Shown here in pieces: positions 33,481 through 45,830 of a stretch of DNA of 64,000 nucleotides. The notes beneath the pieces were generated by a model. The model saw only the letters and a program-made list of their open reading frames with translations. It did no database searches and was not told the DNA's origin. Made by a program: the position numbers and the translations under genes. The stretch spans positions 69,491,001 to 69,555,000 of the forward strand of contig OY856411.1 in NCBI GenBank assembly GCA_963693085.1. Direction: 5' to 3'. Source of the DNA: Alisma plantago-aquatica (lineage: Eukaryota > Streptophyta > Magnoliopsida > Alismatales > Alismataceae). Positions within the stretch are counted from its first letter, which is position 1. Every line of letters starts with the position of its first letter.

Positions 33481-35169
33481 CTACCCCTTCCCTAACTCCC
33501 AATTCAAACACTCTTTCTCTCCTTCTATTTCCACCAGATTAAAGCCTCATTACTACTCTATTTAGCCATGAAGGTTTTGTCCTAAGGTAAAAAAGAGTGC
33601 TTACCTTGGTGAAGAAGGGTCATAGCTTCCAAATTTGCTCTATTTAGGGTTTCTAAAGCTCCTTCTTGGTGATTTTGATAAAAAATAGTAAGTTTTCTCC
33701 TTTCCTTCCCTATTTTCATTATGTTAGTCTTCCTCCCACCTTATTCCAGGTCGGAACCATGACCTTCCATGGCAAAACTCCACCTAGAGCCCTAAAACAC
33801 CACATTTCCATGTTCTTTTGTTAGGGTTTTTCACCCCTAAAGTGGAGAAGGTCCTTCTTGCTTGAGATAGGAGTTTTGTTGGAGGAACCAAAATCTATAA
33901 GGTCATGAACCTTTCTTCTTGGACCTTTCCACTTTCCCTAGAGGCAAGTTTCATAACCTCCTTTTTCATATATTGCTTACTACATGCTTAAAACTTATGC
34001 TTCTATGTTCAAAATCGATGATATCCATCTCTATTCACCATGTTCTTCTAGGGTTTTGGTTTCTTTCTATTTTACCTTCTCTAGAAGATCTAGTTTGGTT
34101 ACCTATGCAACCCCAATCCCTGATCTTGGGTTAAATGGTGTTTTCTCCCTCTCTCTCTTTGCTTGTCTCGTTCAGTTTGATGATGTGTCGATTTCTGATT
34201 GGCCGAATTTCAATAGTTCATAACTTTTGATTCGCTTGTCCAAAAATTAAATTAAAATATGTTATCAAGTCATAAAAACATGTTATTTTTAATAAAAATA
34301 TTTTCAAGTATTGGTTTTGAGTTTTATCAGAGGTGGTTTTCTAGAAAATGATTTAATCACTTAAAAATCACCAAAAATACACTCTAAACATCATAACTTC
34401 AGAATATACAAAATCATATGTTTTCTTAATCAGGAGAACATAATAAGATCAATGGTGATATTTTTAGAGTCTAAATTGAGGCTTTTCTCAAAAAGTAAAA
34501 AATAAGGGTTTTCTTTACATTAATGCATATAACCTACACTAATACATGGTTATACATTGGAAATAGGAAAAGTTGATATTGGACTCAATAAAGTGATGAA
34601 AGTTGGTAGTTGAAATCTTATGAGAGGTATGTGCAATCCCTATTTATGTATGTGCATTTCTTACACCCTAAGTTGGGATAATTGTGAACCAACCATATTT
34701 TCCCTAATGAGGCTTGAAAAGAACCCTATTTCCTTTATTAATACTTCTCTTATTCAAATAGCCTCAAAATCAGATTTGAGATATTCTTTCTTGCGTCTTG
34801 GTACCCCACTACTATGTTCTACTTATGTGATTCTATTACTTGCCATGGATTCTTTTCTAGCATGATGATTTTATTAGACTATTTAGATATAGTAGTGGTA
34901 CTTATGTACAACCACCCATAGCTAGGGCATGTTAATTCACCCTAGGGAACGTATTATTCTCCCCCTAGGGATTGTGTTATTTCTCCCCTATGAAATTTGT
35001 ATAGGTGATTGAGAATGTATTTTTTCTCCACTGCTACACTTTGATCTTTTGCATACCATTATAATAATTTGGAAAATTTATACATATTCCAACATACCTT
35101 TGAGTGTGTTTGGAATGGATGTTAATTCTTCATTTTTTTTTACTAAGGGGGTGATCCAGCCTCTGTACC
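33481..35169 (+). repeat. Element D 3' LTR, second part
   Basis: It continues D LTR sequence equivalent to 16989-19134 but lacks about 0.45 kb corresponding to roughly 18517-18980. It ends at about 35169 beside ATGAC, the D target-site duplication. Confidence 0.87.
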
Positions 35170-35174
35170 ATGAC

Positions 35175-35288
35175 AATGCTACCCATTTGGAGTACAAAGT
35201 TAATTATGATATGGAGTATGAAATCACAATCTTAATCGATGGATTGGTTTAATTTTGGGGACAAAATTTCCTTTTAAGGTGGGGAGGA
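35175..35288 (+). other. Element B interior, right end with PPT
   Basis: The interior resumes after element D. It ends with TTTTGGGGACAAAATTTCC and the purine tract AAGGTGGGGAGGA directly before the 3' LTR start TGTGATAATC. Confidence 0.82.
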
Positions 35289-37220
35289 TGTGATAATCTA
35301 GACTTTTCTCTCTCTTCATGTGAGTGTCATGCAGTTAGACTTTTCCCAAGGTCCTCTCTATATCCCTCAATTTCATGATTCAATGTATTTTGATGCTAAA
35401 CTGATTTGTCTAGTGTGCACGCGCCTTGTGGTGACACTCAATTTGCTTCTAGACCTACCTTCAAATCCTTAACATGTCACACTCTTGTAAGTTATTTTGA
35501 ACCAAATTAATATCCTCAACTTACTCTATAATGTATGTCAAATCGTGGATTGTCCTATTATCTTTCCAATGACTCAAAAATCACTCTAATTGGACATTCA
35601 GAGCCCAAGTTATGCACGAATGAATTTTGGGTGATGCTATAAATGTTTTATTCGAATTTCTAGGTCTCGAACCTTGTTGGGCCCAAATCCAGTTGCGCGC
35701 GGCCCAGCTACAATCCATGCTTCTTCTCCCTCTCTCTTTTGCCACAAGCATTGGTGACCCTTCGATCAAGTCCCACGGATCACGCCCCTTCTTGATCTAA
35801 CGGCTAGGAGGTTATCTCCTAGCTTGGTCCGTACTGTAGCAGTTGCTACTGCAGAGCCCCCTTTTACGATGGCCAATAGGCATGGATGTACGATACTTTT
35901 TGTGAAATTGAACCCCCCAATCTCCTCTTTGCCTTCTCCTTTCTCCTTTCGGACACTTATCCTTTGTTTTCCTCACCTTGGAGCTACTCCTTCTTCTGCT
36001 CCTTGCTCAACCTTCTTGACGGCCACCGGCCATGCCCATTTGGGTGTTTTCTTTTTTGCCCCCCTACGACCCCTTTTCTTCTGACCATCAGCATTGCGAG
36101 GGTGCGATGAGTCTGGGTGGCATGCTCCTCAAGGACTAAGCCCCTCCCCGATCTCATCAGTGTGAACCGCCGCCGCCACTCCTGCGAGTAGCGCGCGGGG
36201 AAGCAACACGAGAAGGGAGAGAATGACCAAGCCGTCAGATCAGGCAGCGACGACCTAGATTCAACTGGGACTCTCTCTCTCCCCATCTCTGTCACACACT
36301 CCCTCATTCTCACCCCCACCCTCGCTCTGCCATGCGGGCAACAAGCAACCTATAGAGGCACGCCACACAACCTCACGGCCCCACGTCCTCCTAGCCATGG
36401 TAGCAACACCCAGATCAACCGTGCTGACCGCTCCGAGCTGCACCCGGTCTCCAGCAAACGCCGATGACCGCACCAGTCTCTACTCTCTCACCCCGCCACA
36501 CCAACTCGCTAGCTGCCGCTCCTAGATGCCTAGGCATGGCGTCCACTGCTAGTCTGACCTTGCAGGCCTAATCTCGGCCCATTTAAGGTTAAACCTCTCC
36601 TAAAATCTCAGTTAATGATTAGAAACTTCAAAACCTTATATCTTTCTCATATCTTAACCAAATGCTATGATATTATATATCATTTTAATCAGAAAAAATA
36701 CCACTTTTTTTTAATGGTGATGACTGTTGTTCCTTATATCGTTCATATCTCTACTGGTTTACTGTTTAAACAACACCCCCTATTTAATGATGTAAAAGTT
36801 GTACTTTTGTGTAATAAATGATGGATCTTGTGCACATGTGTGGTTTTAGGCCTTTTTGATCCTTGTTGGAATATGTCAACTTTGACATCAGTAACCTACC
36901 CTGTTCTTTGTATCCTACTAGACCAATATCTCATGCTAAATGATCTATGCTTGACTAATAAGACCTCAAATGCCTAGCTTGTACATTAAAATGACTAAGT
37001 TGACCTAGTTGTGTCCACATGATGAAATATGATTGATATACAAATCCCATATTGAACCATATATGTTTACTTTCAAATCAGACCCTTTTATGACTTGGGA
37101 TACTAAATACCATGTAATGCACTCTTGTACTCTTTGATTTCATATAACTCATATGTGACACCTAGCATGCTCTAAATATACATGCTAACCTTGGGAACTC
37201 TAATCTTGTAAGAATGAGGA
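35289..37220 (+). repeat. Element B 3' LTR, first part
   Basis: It starts TGTGATAATCTAGAC. A TATA-like TATAAAT lies at 35638-35644. A GC-rich island spans about 35820-36560; several frames of 60-110 codons cross it on both strands, but none is preserved in the other LTR or shows known motifs. It is interrupted at 37220 by element C. Confidence 0.88.
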
Positions 37221-40200
37221 TGTAACTATAATAGATAGAATCTCAGGGTCTAATTTACAATTTACCCATTTTTAAGCTTTTCTTTTCCTTTATGTCCTTT
37301 TGGGCCTTTTCCCTAAAGTTTCCTATCTTTTGTAACCTTTTTAGCCTCAATGTTGAATTTGAACAATATTTGATGATGAGATTCATATTTACCTACATTC
37401 ATATCAATGAATGGGTTTTTGCACAAATATAATAATGAATGTGATAATTGGAGTCTAATAATGTAAAATGACCATTAATGAGAGATAATGAATAGATTAT
37501 AATAATTTAGAGTTGGTATGGCTTTTTGGATAAGAAATGAGCAATTATGTATAATTGAGTTAATGAATGAGAGATTAACCCTTTTTTCCTTCTCTCTCCT
37601 CCACTGTGGAAATAATATATGAAAATAGGATAATATGGTGAGATATGACTCTAAATATTAATATGTGATGTCCAAATCGAATAATCACTCAAGGTTTCAT
37701 TATAATAGCCTTTTCATATTATTTCACCTCTTTTAATACATTAGCATATGCATTAATAGACAATCTGGTAATTAAGGGTCAATCATGTATGAAATGAGAA
37801 ACTAATTACATAGCATTGATCTAGACTTTAATGTAAGACTATGGCTCAAATTTGGTGTCATTTGGACAATGTTTGACCATCCAAATTGATTTTCCAAGAT
37901 TTGAATAAGGTGTGATATGGTTTAATTATGATTTCATTTATTTCATGTGTAATGCTATGGTTCAGTTGATTTTCTGCTGTCACGCACTCGGGTCAATGGT
38001 GGATGCAAATCCGATGGTCGGTATTTGAACTAGAGCGATCCGACGATTCATACTCCATCTTCCACCTTCAGCTGTTTGCGGGTCAGAAGCAGTTTCCACC
38101 TTCAACTCCTCTCTCGCCTTGAGCATGAAACACCCAATAGGGGTCTTCTCCTTTTCTCCACCGTGATTGCACAGAGGGATCTAGAACCCTCCTCCCGCCT
38201 ATATAAGGTCAGGAGAAGGACGCCCAAGCCATTAGCAGGCTTCCTCATCTTCCAATTGATCCCCTACCACACTGGAGCTCCATGACCTTCTGACTTTCCT
38301 CTCTAGTGAGTGCCACAATAGTTCCGCCTTCTTCTTCATCCTCGACCCAATTGCCACCGCGGTAAGCTTTACTACCACTTCTCCTTCATCCCCATTCTTC
38401 TCTTTTGCTCCCAGGTCGACTGAGATTCTCTAACCTATAGTCAGTTCTTGACCTTGCCGGCCTCCTGCCATTTCTATGCCTCGGTGCTTCTCTGCTCGTG
38501 GAAAGATGCACTTCCTACTCACCTTGACTCGGCGACGGTGTCCCCGTCTTCAATTTCTTTTTACGTTGCACTTTCATGGAAATTTTCCAGGAAACGAGCT
38601 CCTCTATTCCGGCCATGTTGAAGCTTGGTTCCATGGTTCTTGGGCATGCAAGATCATGTTCTGTATCTCCCTATAACAGTGGGAACTTGGGGAGTGTGTT
38701 GTCGATATCTGCTTGGGGTCATCTCTCGAGGATGATGATCTGGAGCCATGAGTGCATGCCTCCAGTAGCCGGCTCGCGCCATGGCTTGGCTGGAAGAAGC
38801 TGAATGATGGTTTGATAGCAGTCTCCATGCGAGGTAAATGGGACAATTAATCAAGCATGGGCATAATAGGAATTTTTCCCTGTGTTTTATTTTTCTTAGT
38901 CACTAGCAAATTGTTACATACGAATGACTCATGTATCCTTGTGATCTCAATTGTTTTAATTAAACGACCTTGGGCGTTTTGGTCATTTGTTCCCTCCGCT
39001 CACTCGCCTTTGACTGAAGCCACGCAATCGCGGACCGGATGACTGGGCCAAATGTGACTGGCCCAAGTCAGCATGGGTCCGGCCTCCATGGTCCGCGTCT
39101 AAGCAAGTTCTTTTTGCCTTTGTGGGATTTTGCTAAATTCTGATTGGCCAGTCTTGTTTAATTCATATTAAATCGAGGCTTAGTCAGAAAAATGCAAATA
39201 AATACTCGTTGGAAAGAATTTTTCAAGTAGAATCCAATTTTGTGGTTTTTGAGTACTAATTCTATTTTCTATTTCGAAGTTTATCATGAATAGCATTTTA
39301 ATCATGTAAAATGTCTTAAAATATGTAGCTATTCATTTTAACTCCAAATGGAGAACTTAAATATGTTTTCCTAATCAGTAAAGTCTAAGTAATCGATTGG
39401 TCCAAGTTTTGAGTCCTAAATCAATGGTTTTCTAATAGGGTCCAAAATTAGGTTTTCTTATGCTTTATAAATCCTAACACACGTGAAATATTTGTAACTT
39501 GGATAAAGTGGATTTGGATACAATCTAGTTCGTGAAAGTGATGTTTATGAATTGAATCTACATTAAGGTATGTGAATCCTATGAATGTATGTCAAAACTT
39601 ATGTATGTGTGTATATGTGAAATTACACCTATCCTTTAGTTGGTTAATTTGTCCCCTCCTAAATTCCTAATGAGGCATGTTCTTAGCCTTGGAATATTTC
39701 TATTGACTTTCTTTGGCTCATGTGATTGAATTACTTCTTGGGTTTTGAACCCCAAAGCTATGATGCTATATTGTTTATATTTTTCACTCTGCCAAATGAA
39801 TTATTCAACATGATGAATTATTGACCAAGTAACAATGTAGTGTACATGAGTACAAACCACCCATAGAGGACGTGTAATTTCACCCTAGGGGAATGTGACC
39901 ACTCTCCCTAGAGAAATGTGACCAGTCTCCTCATATTATGTATATTTCTAGGTGTTTGGGAATGTGACCACTCTCCCTGACCTATTGGTTGAGGTACAGT
40001 AGGTGCCTCACCCTACATTTGTTTATTTTGTGTCATAATATCATTCATGCAAAATGTTGATTATTGTTGTTGTTGATCATGGCAGAATTTCTATTTCTTA
40101 TTTGATTACTTGCCTCATACTTTTGCTCCTCGTAGTATAGTGAATCTTTATGATGCAATGTTTTAGTTTATAATTATCTGTATTCTCTTAATTGACACAT

Positions 40201-40546
40201 ACTTTTTCTCTCCTCTTGTTGGGTGATCCCAACCACCCAGGTTTTGGACCAGAGTGCGCAACAGGAGCATGGTCAACCAGCCTAAGACTAGGAGGAAATG
40301 TTCATCCATCTAGCATGGACTTAACCATCAAGTTATTTTGTTTGGAGACATATTGATGTAGTTCTAGTATTCCTCTACCTTAGATACTTTATTTCTATAA
40401 AGCATGTACACCCTAAATGGGAAAATTTTGATGTACTCTTTATACAATTTAATATATTCAGATTTAACTTCCACTGCTATCCAAATTGGATTTTGTTTAC
40501 CATTGTTATCAGTAGAGAGGTGGATTGATTTCACTTCTTTACTACA
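37221..40546 (+). repeat. Element C 5' LTR (3.33 kb)
   Basis: It starts TGTAACTATAATAG and ends CTTTACTACA before the PBS. An AT-rich first 0.75 kb is followed by a GC-richer block at about 37980-38840, which holds a convincing TATA box. Short frames within it match the other LTR only as DNA copies. Confidence 0.9.
38200..38207 (+). promoter_or_regulatory. TATA box of element C 5' LTR
   Basis: TATATAAG in the context CTCCCGCCTATATAAGGTCA, GC-rich on the upstream side. The same sequence is at 43487-43494 in the 3' LTR. It probably sets the transcription start of the element. Confidence 0.7.
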
Positions 40547-40559
40547 TAGTATCAGAGCC
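40547..40559 (+). other. Element C primer-binding site
   Basis: TAGTATCAGAGCC abuts the LTR end and differs by one base from the initiator-Met tRNA complement. Confidence 0.85.
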
Positions 40560-42394
40560 AATGATAGTCAGAGTCTTGACTATTTCAATTTGTCTCCTTA
40601 GTTAGAAACCCTTACCTCATATAGTTTCCCATTTAGTTCACCTTAGAATTAACCTATGATAAAAGGTTATTTTAGGACCATAACAGTTTCATATTAGAAA
40701 TATCTTTAGTCAACTTTTAGGTGATTAGCCTATTAGGTAGCTACTAGGGAATGAAGTTGAAAGTGATAGTGTCTAGAAAGGGTCAGAACTTGGGGGTTGT
40801 CAATATTTTCCTCCGCACCACTAGGTTGGTTTACGGGGACTCCTGAGTTCATATGACACTGATCTTGGCCTGATCTAATATAGAATGCTCGATATAGCAT
40901 ACCTTTAGGCAAATAACTTCAAAGTTTAGTATCCTAAGAAACCAAATAAAATCACCTTATATCCCTGTAGTTCCTTATATGAGTCTTAGAATTCCATGTT
41001 TAAGAATAGTCTATCCTATACTAGACTTGATGTTTGGTAATAGTGATTAGTAAAACAATTAAGTGTTGGATTTTATACATGGTTTATTTAGACTCGCTCT
41101 TTATCCCTATTTTATATTGACTTGGTAGGTCAACCCTTTAAAAAGTGGAGAATAGTAGTAGTGGTGGTAATACCTTGATAGATTTTGGAATTGTTGATTT
41201 CGAGGATGAAATCCTCTTTAAGGGGATGGAGACCTACCGTACATTGAAATATAGCCGCTTTAGAATTTAGAAACCCTAACTCCATAGATAAGAGATTAGT
41301 GTTTTATATGATTAGTATTAACCAAACAAATTATAATTATAATTTAACTTGTTTGTTTATATACCAATAAATAAATAAATAATAAGTCATCTAAGGGATA
41401 GTTCATATGCTTGAAACCTAACACATAAATGATGTACATAAAAGTGAGTTACTCATCACTAATTGTGAATACACATAATGTCGACCATGCCACCCTAATG
41501 ATAAGATAACTGCATAATATGTAATGGTCATGTTGACCTAAACCCTAAAGATGTAATCATCTAACCTTAACATATATACATATCATTAATGCCTTCATGA
41601 TACATTAGTGACATTAGGTGACTTCATCAGATAATATACCTTGATGTAATATAATCACCTAATCATAAATTGATCAATTCATTAAAAAGCAATGTGTTCC
41701 ACCTTATTCCCTAAAATACATATAATGACTCAAATGTGATAAAGGGTAATTGGATTCACATAAGTTTGCATAAATGCTTAATGTCATGTTAAATGTGTAA
41801 TTTATAATATGAAGTGTAAATAAGAGAAATTGGTTAAGAATGATGTTAATGTGATCATGATGGTTGATATGACAATGTGTGATATAGGTGTAAGAAATTA
41901 ATGTGACATTATTTAGACTTAATAACTTGTTGGATGATATTATCAACTTCTTGAAAAATAATCTATGATATTTCTATAGGATGGTAAAATGAAGATAACA
42001 GAGAATACATTCAAGTTATTGAGGGACTTGATCTAATATATTAACAAATATTGAGAAGATTTAGTAAACTCTAACTGTGCTTGAAATTATTAATTTCTAA
42101 ATGAGAAATACATATGATTTGTACATAATGTTGAGATGTAGTTCTTTGTACAACAATGTGAATACAACATGGCACAAGTAATAGAAAAAAAAAGGATGAT
42201 GTACTTTCATAATGGAGATAATGCTAATAAGCCAAAAATGGTAATTGTCTTATGTTTGATAAAAGGTACTATGAATAGTGGAAACCTTAGTAGAATTTGA
42301 CTTATGTGTAGAGCACATGAAGTACCATAAATTAGAGGAAATCACCTAGTTGCCTAATGTTGGGATGTTTTGTACTCAACCTTCCCTTTTATTG
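40560..42394 (+). other. Element C interior (non-coding)
   Basis: AT-rich and stop-rich, aligning with the D interior (GTGTCTAGAAAGGGTC, TTTTCCTCCGCACCAC). It contains an internal copy of the pol-end/PPT block at 41195-41231, then about 1.2 kb of further non-coding sequence rich in short TGATGT and ATAATG words. Confidence 0.75.
41195..41231 (+). other. Internal (second) pol-end/PPT block of element C
   Basis: GATTTCGAGGATGAAATCC followed by AAGGGGATGGAG, about 1.2 kb before the real 3' LTR. It is the counterpart of 19871-19910 in element D. Confidence 0.78.
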
Positions 42395-42433
42395 TGATTT
42401 CGGGGATGAAATCCTCTTTAAGGGGTGGAGTGT
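42395..42433 (+). other. Terminal PPT of element C
   Basis: GATTTCGGGGATGAAATCC followed by AAGGGGTGGAGTGT immediately before TGTAACAGAATG, the 3' LTR start at 42434. Confidence 0.85.
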
Positions 42434-45400
42434 TGTAACAGAATGTATCTTAGGGTTTGATTTGCAATTTACCCATTTCAAGCTTTTCTTTTCCTTTATT
42501 TCCTTTTGGGCCTTTTCTTTAAAGTTTCCTATATTTTGTATCCTTTTTGGCCTCAATGTTGAATTTGAGCAATATTTGATGATGCGATTCATATTTCCTC
42601 ACATTCATGTCAATGAATGGGTGTTTGCACAAATATAACAACTAAAGTGATAATTGGAGTCTAATAATGAAAAATTACCATTAATGAGAGATAATGAGTA
42701 GATTTTAAAATTTAGAGTTGTTATGGCTTTTAGATAAGAAATGAGCAATTATGTGTAATTGAGTTAATGAATGAGATGTTAACCCTCTTTTCCTTCACTC
42801 TCCTCCAATGTGGCAATAATATATGAAAATAGGATAATATGGTGAGATATGACTCTAAATATCAATATGTGATGTCCAACTCAAGTAATCACTCAAGGTT
42901 TCATTATAATAGCCTTTTCATATTATTTCACCTCTTTTAATACATTAACATATGCATTAATAGACAATATGGTAATTAAAGGCCAAATCATGTATGAAAT
43001 GAGAAACTAATTACATAGAATTGATATAGACTTTAATGTAATCAAATGGTTCAAATTTGGTGTCATTTGGTCAATGTTTGACCATCCAAATTGATTTTGC
43101 AAGATTTGAATAAGGTGTGACTATGGTTTAATTACGATTTCATTTATTTCATGTGTAACACTATGGTTTGATTGATTTTCCACTGTCACGCACTCAGGTC
43201 CATGGTGGACGCAAATGTGATGGATAATATTTGGGCTAGAGTGATCTGACAGTCCAGACTCCGTCTTCTACCTTTGGCTGTTCGCGGGTCAGAAGCGGTT
43301 TGCGACCCCTAGACTCCTCGATATCTTTCTCTCCCGTTTCTTAACCTTTTTGAGCGATTTTTCTTCCATCAGATCCATCTCTCCCAGACGCTTTGAATGA
43401 GCCTTATCTCATATAGTTGCCCAACATGGGTCTTCTCCTCTTCTCTGTCATGATTGCGCAGAGGGATCTAGAACCATCCTCCCGCCTATATAAGGTCAAG
43501 AGAAGGATGCCCAAGCCATTAGCAGGCTTCCTCATCTTCCAACTGATCCCCTGCTATACTGGAGCTCCCCAACCTTCTCACTTTCCTCTCTGGCGAGCTC
43601 CACGATAGCGCCACCTTCTTCTTCACCCTCGACCCAATTGCCACCACGGTAAGCTTCACTACCACTTCTACTTCACCCCCGTTCTCTCGTTTGCTCCCAG
43701 GTCGACTGAGATGCTCTAACCTATAGACGATTCTTGACCTCACCGGTCACTTGATGTTTCTATGCCTTGGTGCTTCTCCGCCCGCAGCATGATGCACTTT
43801 CTACTCACCTTGACTCCGTGAATGTGTCCCCGACTTTCGTTTCTTTTTGCGTTGCACTTTCGTGGTGGTTTTCCAGAAAATGAGCTCCTCTATTATGGCC
43901 ATGTTGAAGCTTGGTTCCATGGCTCTTGGGCACGTGAGATCATGTTTTGTATCTCCTTGTGACTGTGGGAACTTGGGGAGTGTGTTTCCAATCTCCATTT
44001 GGGGTCATCTCTCAAGGATGGTGATCTGGAGCCGTGAGTGCATGCCTCCAGTAGCCTGCTCGCGCCATGGCTTGGCTGGAAGAAGCCGAGTGATGGTTTG
44101 ACCGCAACCTCCATGCGAGGTAAATGGGAAAATTAATCGAGCATGTGCATAAAAGGAATTTCACCTTGTGTTTTTATTTTTCTCAATCGCTAGCTAACTG
44201 TTACATACGAATGACTCATGTATCCCTGTGATCTCAATTGTTTTAATTAAACGACCTTGAGCATTTTGGTCATTTGTTCCCTCCGCTCACTCGCCTTTGA
44301 CCGAAGACACACAAGCGCAGACTAGCTGACTAGGACAAATGTGATTGGCCCAAGTCAGTGTTGGTCCGGCCTCTGTGGTCCACGCCTAAGTAAGTTCTTG
44401 TTGCTTATGTGGCATTTTACTAAATTCTTATTTGCCAATCTTGTTGAATTCATATTAAATCGAGGCTTGGTCAGAAAAATACAAATAAATAGTCGTTGGA
44501 AAGTAATTTTTAAGTAGAATCCGATTTTGTGGTTTTTGAGTACTGATTCTATTTTTTATTTCGAAGTTTATCATGAATACCATTTTAATCATGTAAAATG
44601 TCCTAAAATATGTAACTAATTCATTTTAATTCCAAATGGAGAAATCAAATATGTTTTCCTAATCAGTAAAGTCCAAGTAATCGATTGGTCCAAGTTTTGA
44701 GTCCTAAATCAATAGTTTTCTAATAGGGTCCAAAATTAGGTTTTCTTATGCTTTATGCTTTATAAATCCTAACACATGTGAAATATTTGTAACTAGGATA
44801 AAGTGGATTTGGATACAATCTAGTTAGTGAAAGTGATGTTTATGAATCTACATTAAGGTATTTGAACCCTATAAATGTATGTAAAAACTTATGTATGTGT
44901 GTACATGTGCAATTACACCTATCCTTCAGTTGGTTAATTTGTCCCCTCCTAAATTCCTAATGAGGCATGTTTTTAGCCTTGGAATATTTCTATTGCCTTT
45001 CTTTGGCTCATGCGATTGAATTACTTCTTGGGTTTTGAACCCCAAAGCTGTGATGCTATATTGTTTATATTTTTTACTTTGCCAAATGAATTATTCAGCA
45101 TGATGAATTATTGACCAAATAACAATGTAGTGTACATGAGTACAAACCACCCATAGAGGGCATGTTTAATTTGCCCTAGGGGAATGTGACCACTCTCCCT
45201 AGAGGAATGTGACCACTCTCCGCATATTATATATATTTGTAGGTTTTTGGGAATGTGACCACTCTCCCTCACCTATTGGTTGAGGTCCAATAGGTGCCTC
45301 ACCCTACATTTGTTTATTTTGTGTTATAATATCATTCATTCAAAATGCTGATTATTGTTTTTTTTATCATGGCAGAAGTTCTATATCTTATTTGATTACT

Positions 45401-45830
45401 TGCCTCAAACTTTTGTCCCTCTTAGTATAGTGAATATTTATGATGCAATGTTTTAATTTATAATTGTCCTTATTCTCTTAATTGACACATACTTTTTCTC
45501 TCCTCTTTCTGGGTGATCCCAACCACCCAGGTTTAGGATCAAAGTGCGCAACAGGAGCATGGTGAACCAGCCAAAGACTAGGAGAAAGTGTTCATCCATC
45601 TAGCATGGACTTAACCATTAAGTTGTTTTGTTTGGAGATATATTGATGTAGTTTTAGTCTTCCTCTACCTTAGATCCTTTATTTTTATAAAGCATGTACA
45701 CCCGAAATGGGAAAATTTGATGTACTCTTTATATAATTAAATATAGTTAAATTTAACTTCTGCTGCTATCCAATTTGGATTTCGTTTACCATTATTATCA
45801 GTAGAGAGGTGGATTGATTTCACTTCTTTA
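42434..45830 (+). repeat. Element C 3' LTR (3.40 kb)
   Basis: It matches the 5' LTR along its length and includes the TATATAAG box at 43487-43494. The final TACA present in the 5' LTR is missing, and B sequence resumes as GCTAACATTG. Confidence 0.9.

Larger units (their letters stand above)
16279..35169 (+). mobile_element. Element D: pol-less gypsy-type LTR retrotransposon inside B
   Basis: 5' LTR 16279-19134, interior 19135-21260, and 3' LTR 21261-21943 plus 33481-35169, the last split by solo LTR E. The target-site duplication is GTGAC (16274-16278) and ATGAC (35170-35174). The 2.1-kb interior has a PBS and two pol-end/PPT blocks but no gag or pol. Its interior aligns with that of element C, so the two belong to one lineage. 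Confidence 0.87.
37221..45830 (+). mobile_element. Element C: pol-less gypsy-type LTR retrotransposon inside B
   Basis: 5' LTR 37221-40546, interior 40547-42433, 3' LTR 42434-45830. It has an initiator-Met type PBS and two pol-end/PPT blocks, and no gag or pol. The B LTR sequence stops at 37220 and resumes at 45831. The right junction has lost the expected LTR terminus (TACA) and the TSD. It is related to element D. Confidence 0.88.

Noticed and set aside
35824..36473. Overlapping frames on both strands in the GC-rich block of the B 3' LTR
   Set aside because: GC-rich sequence leaves many frames open; no domain, and the matching 5' LTR region is decayed or missing.
38476..38854. Frames in the GC-richer part of the C LTRs (also 43417-44114)
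   Set aside because: They differ in length and start between the two LTRs and lack known motifs; they lie in the promoter/leader region.
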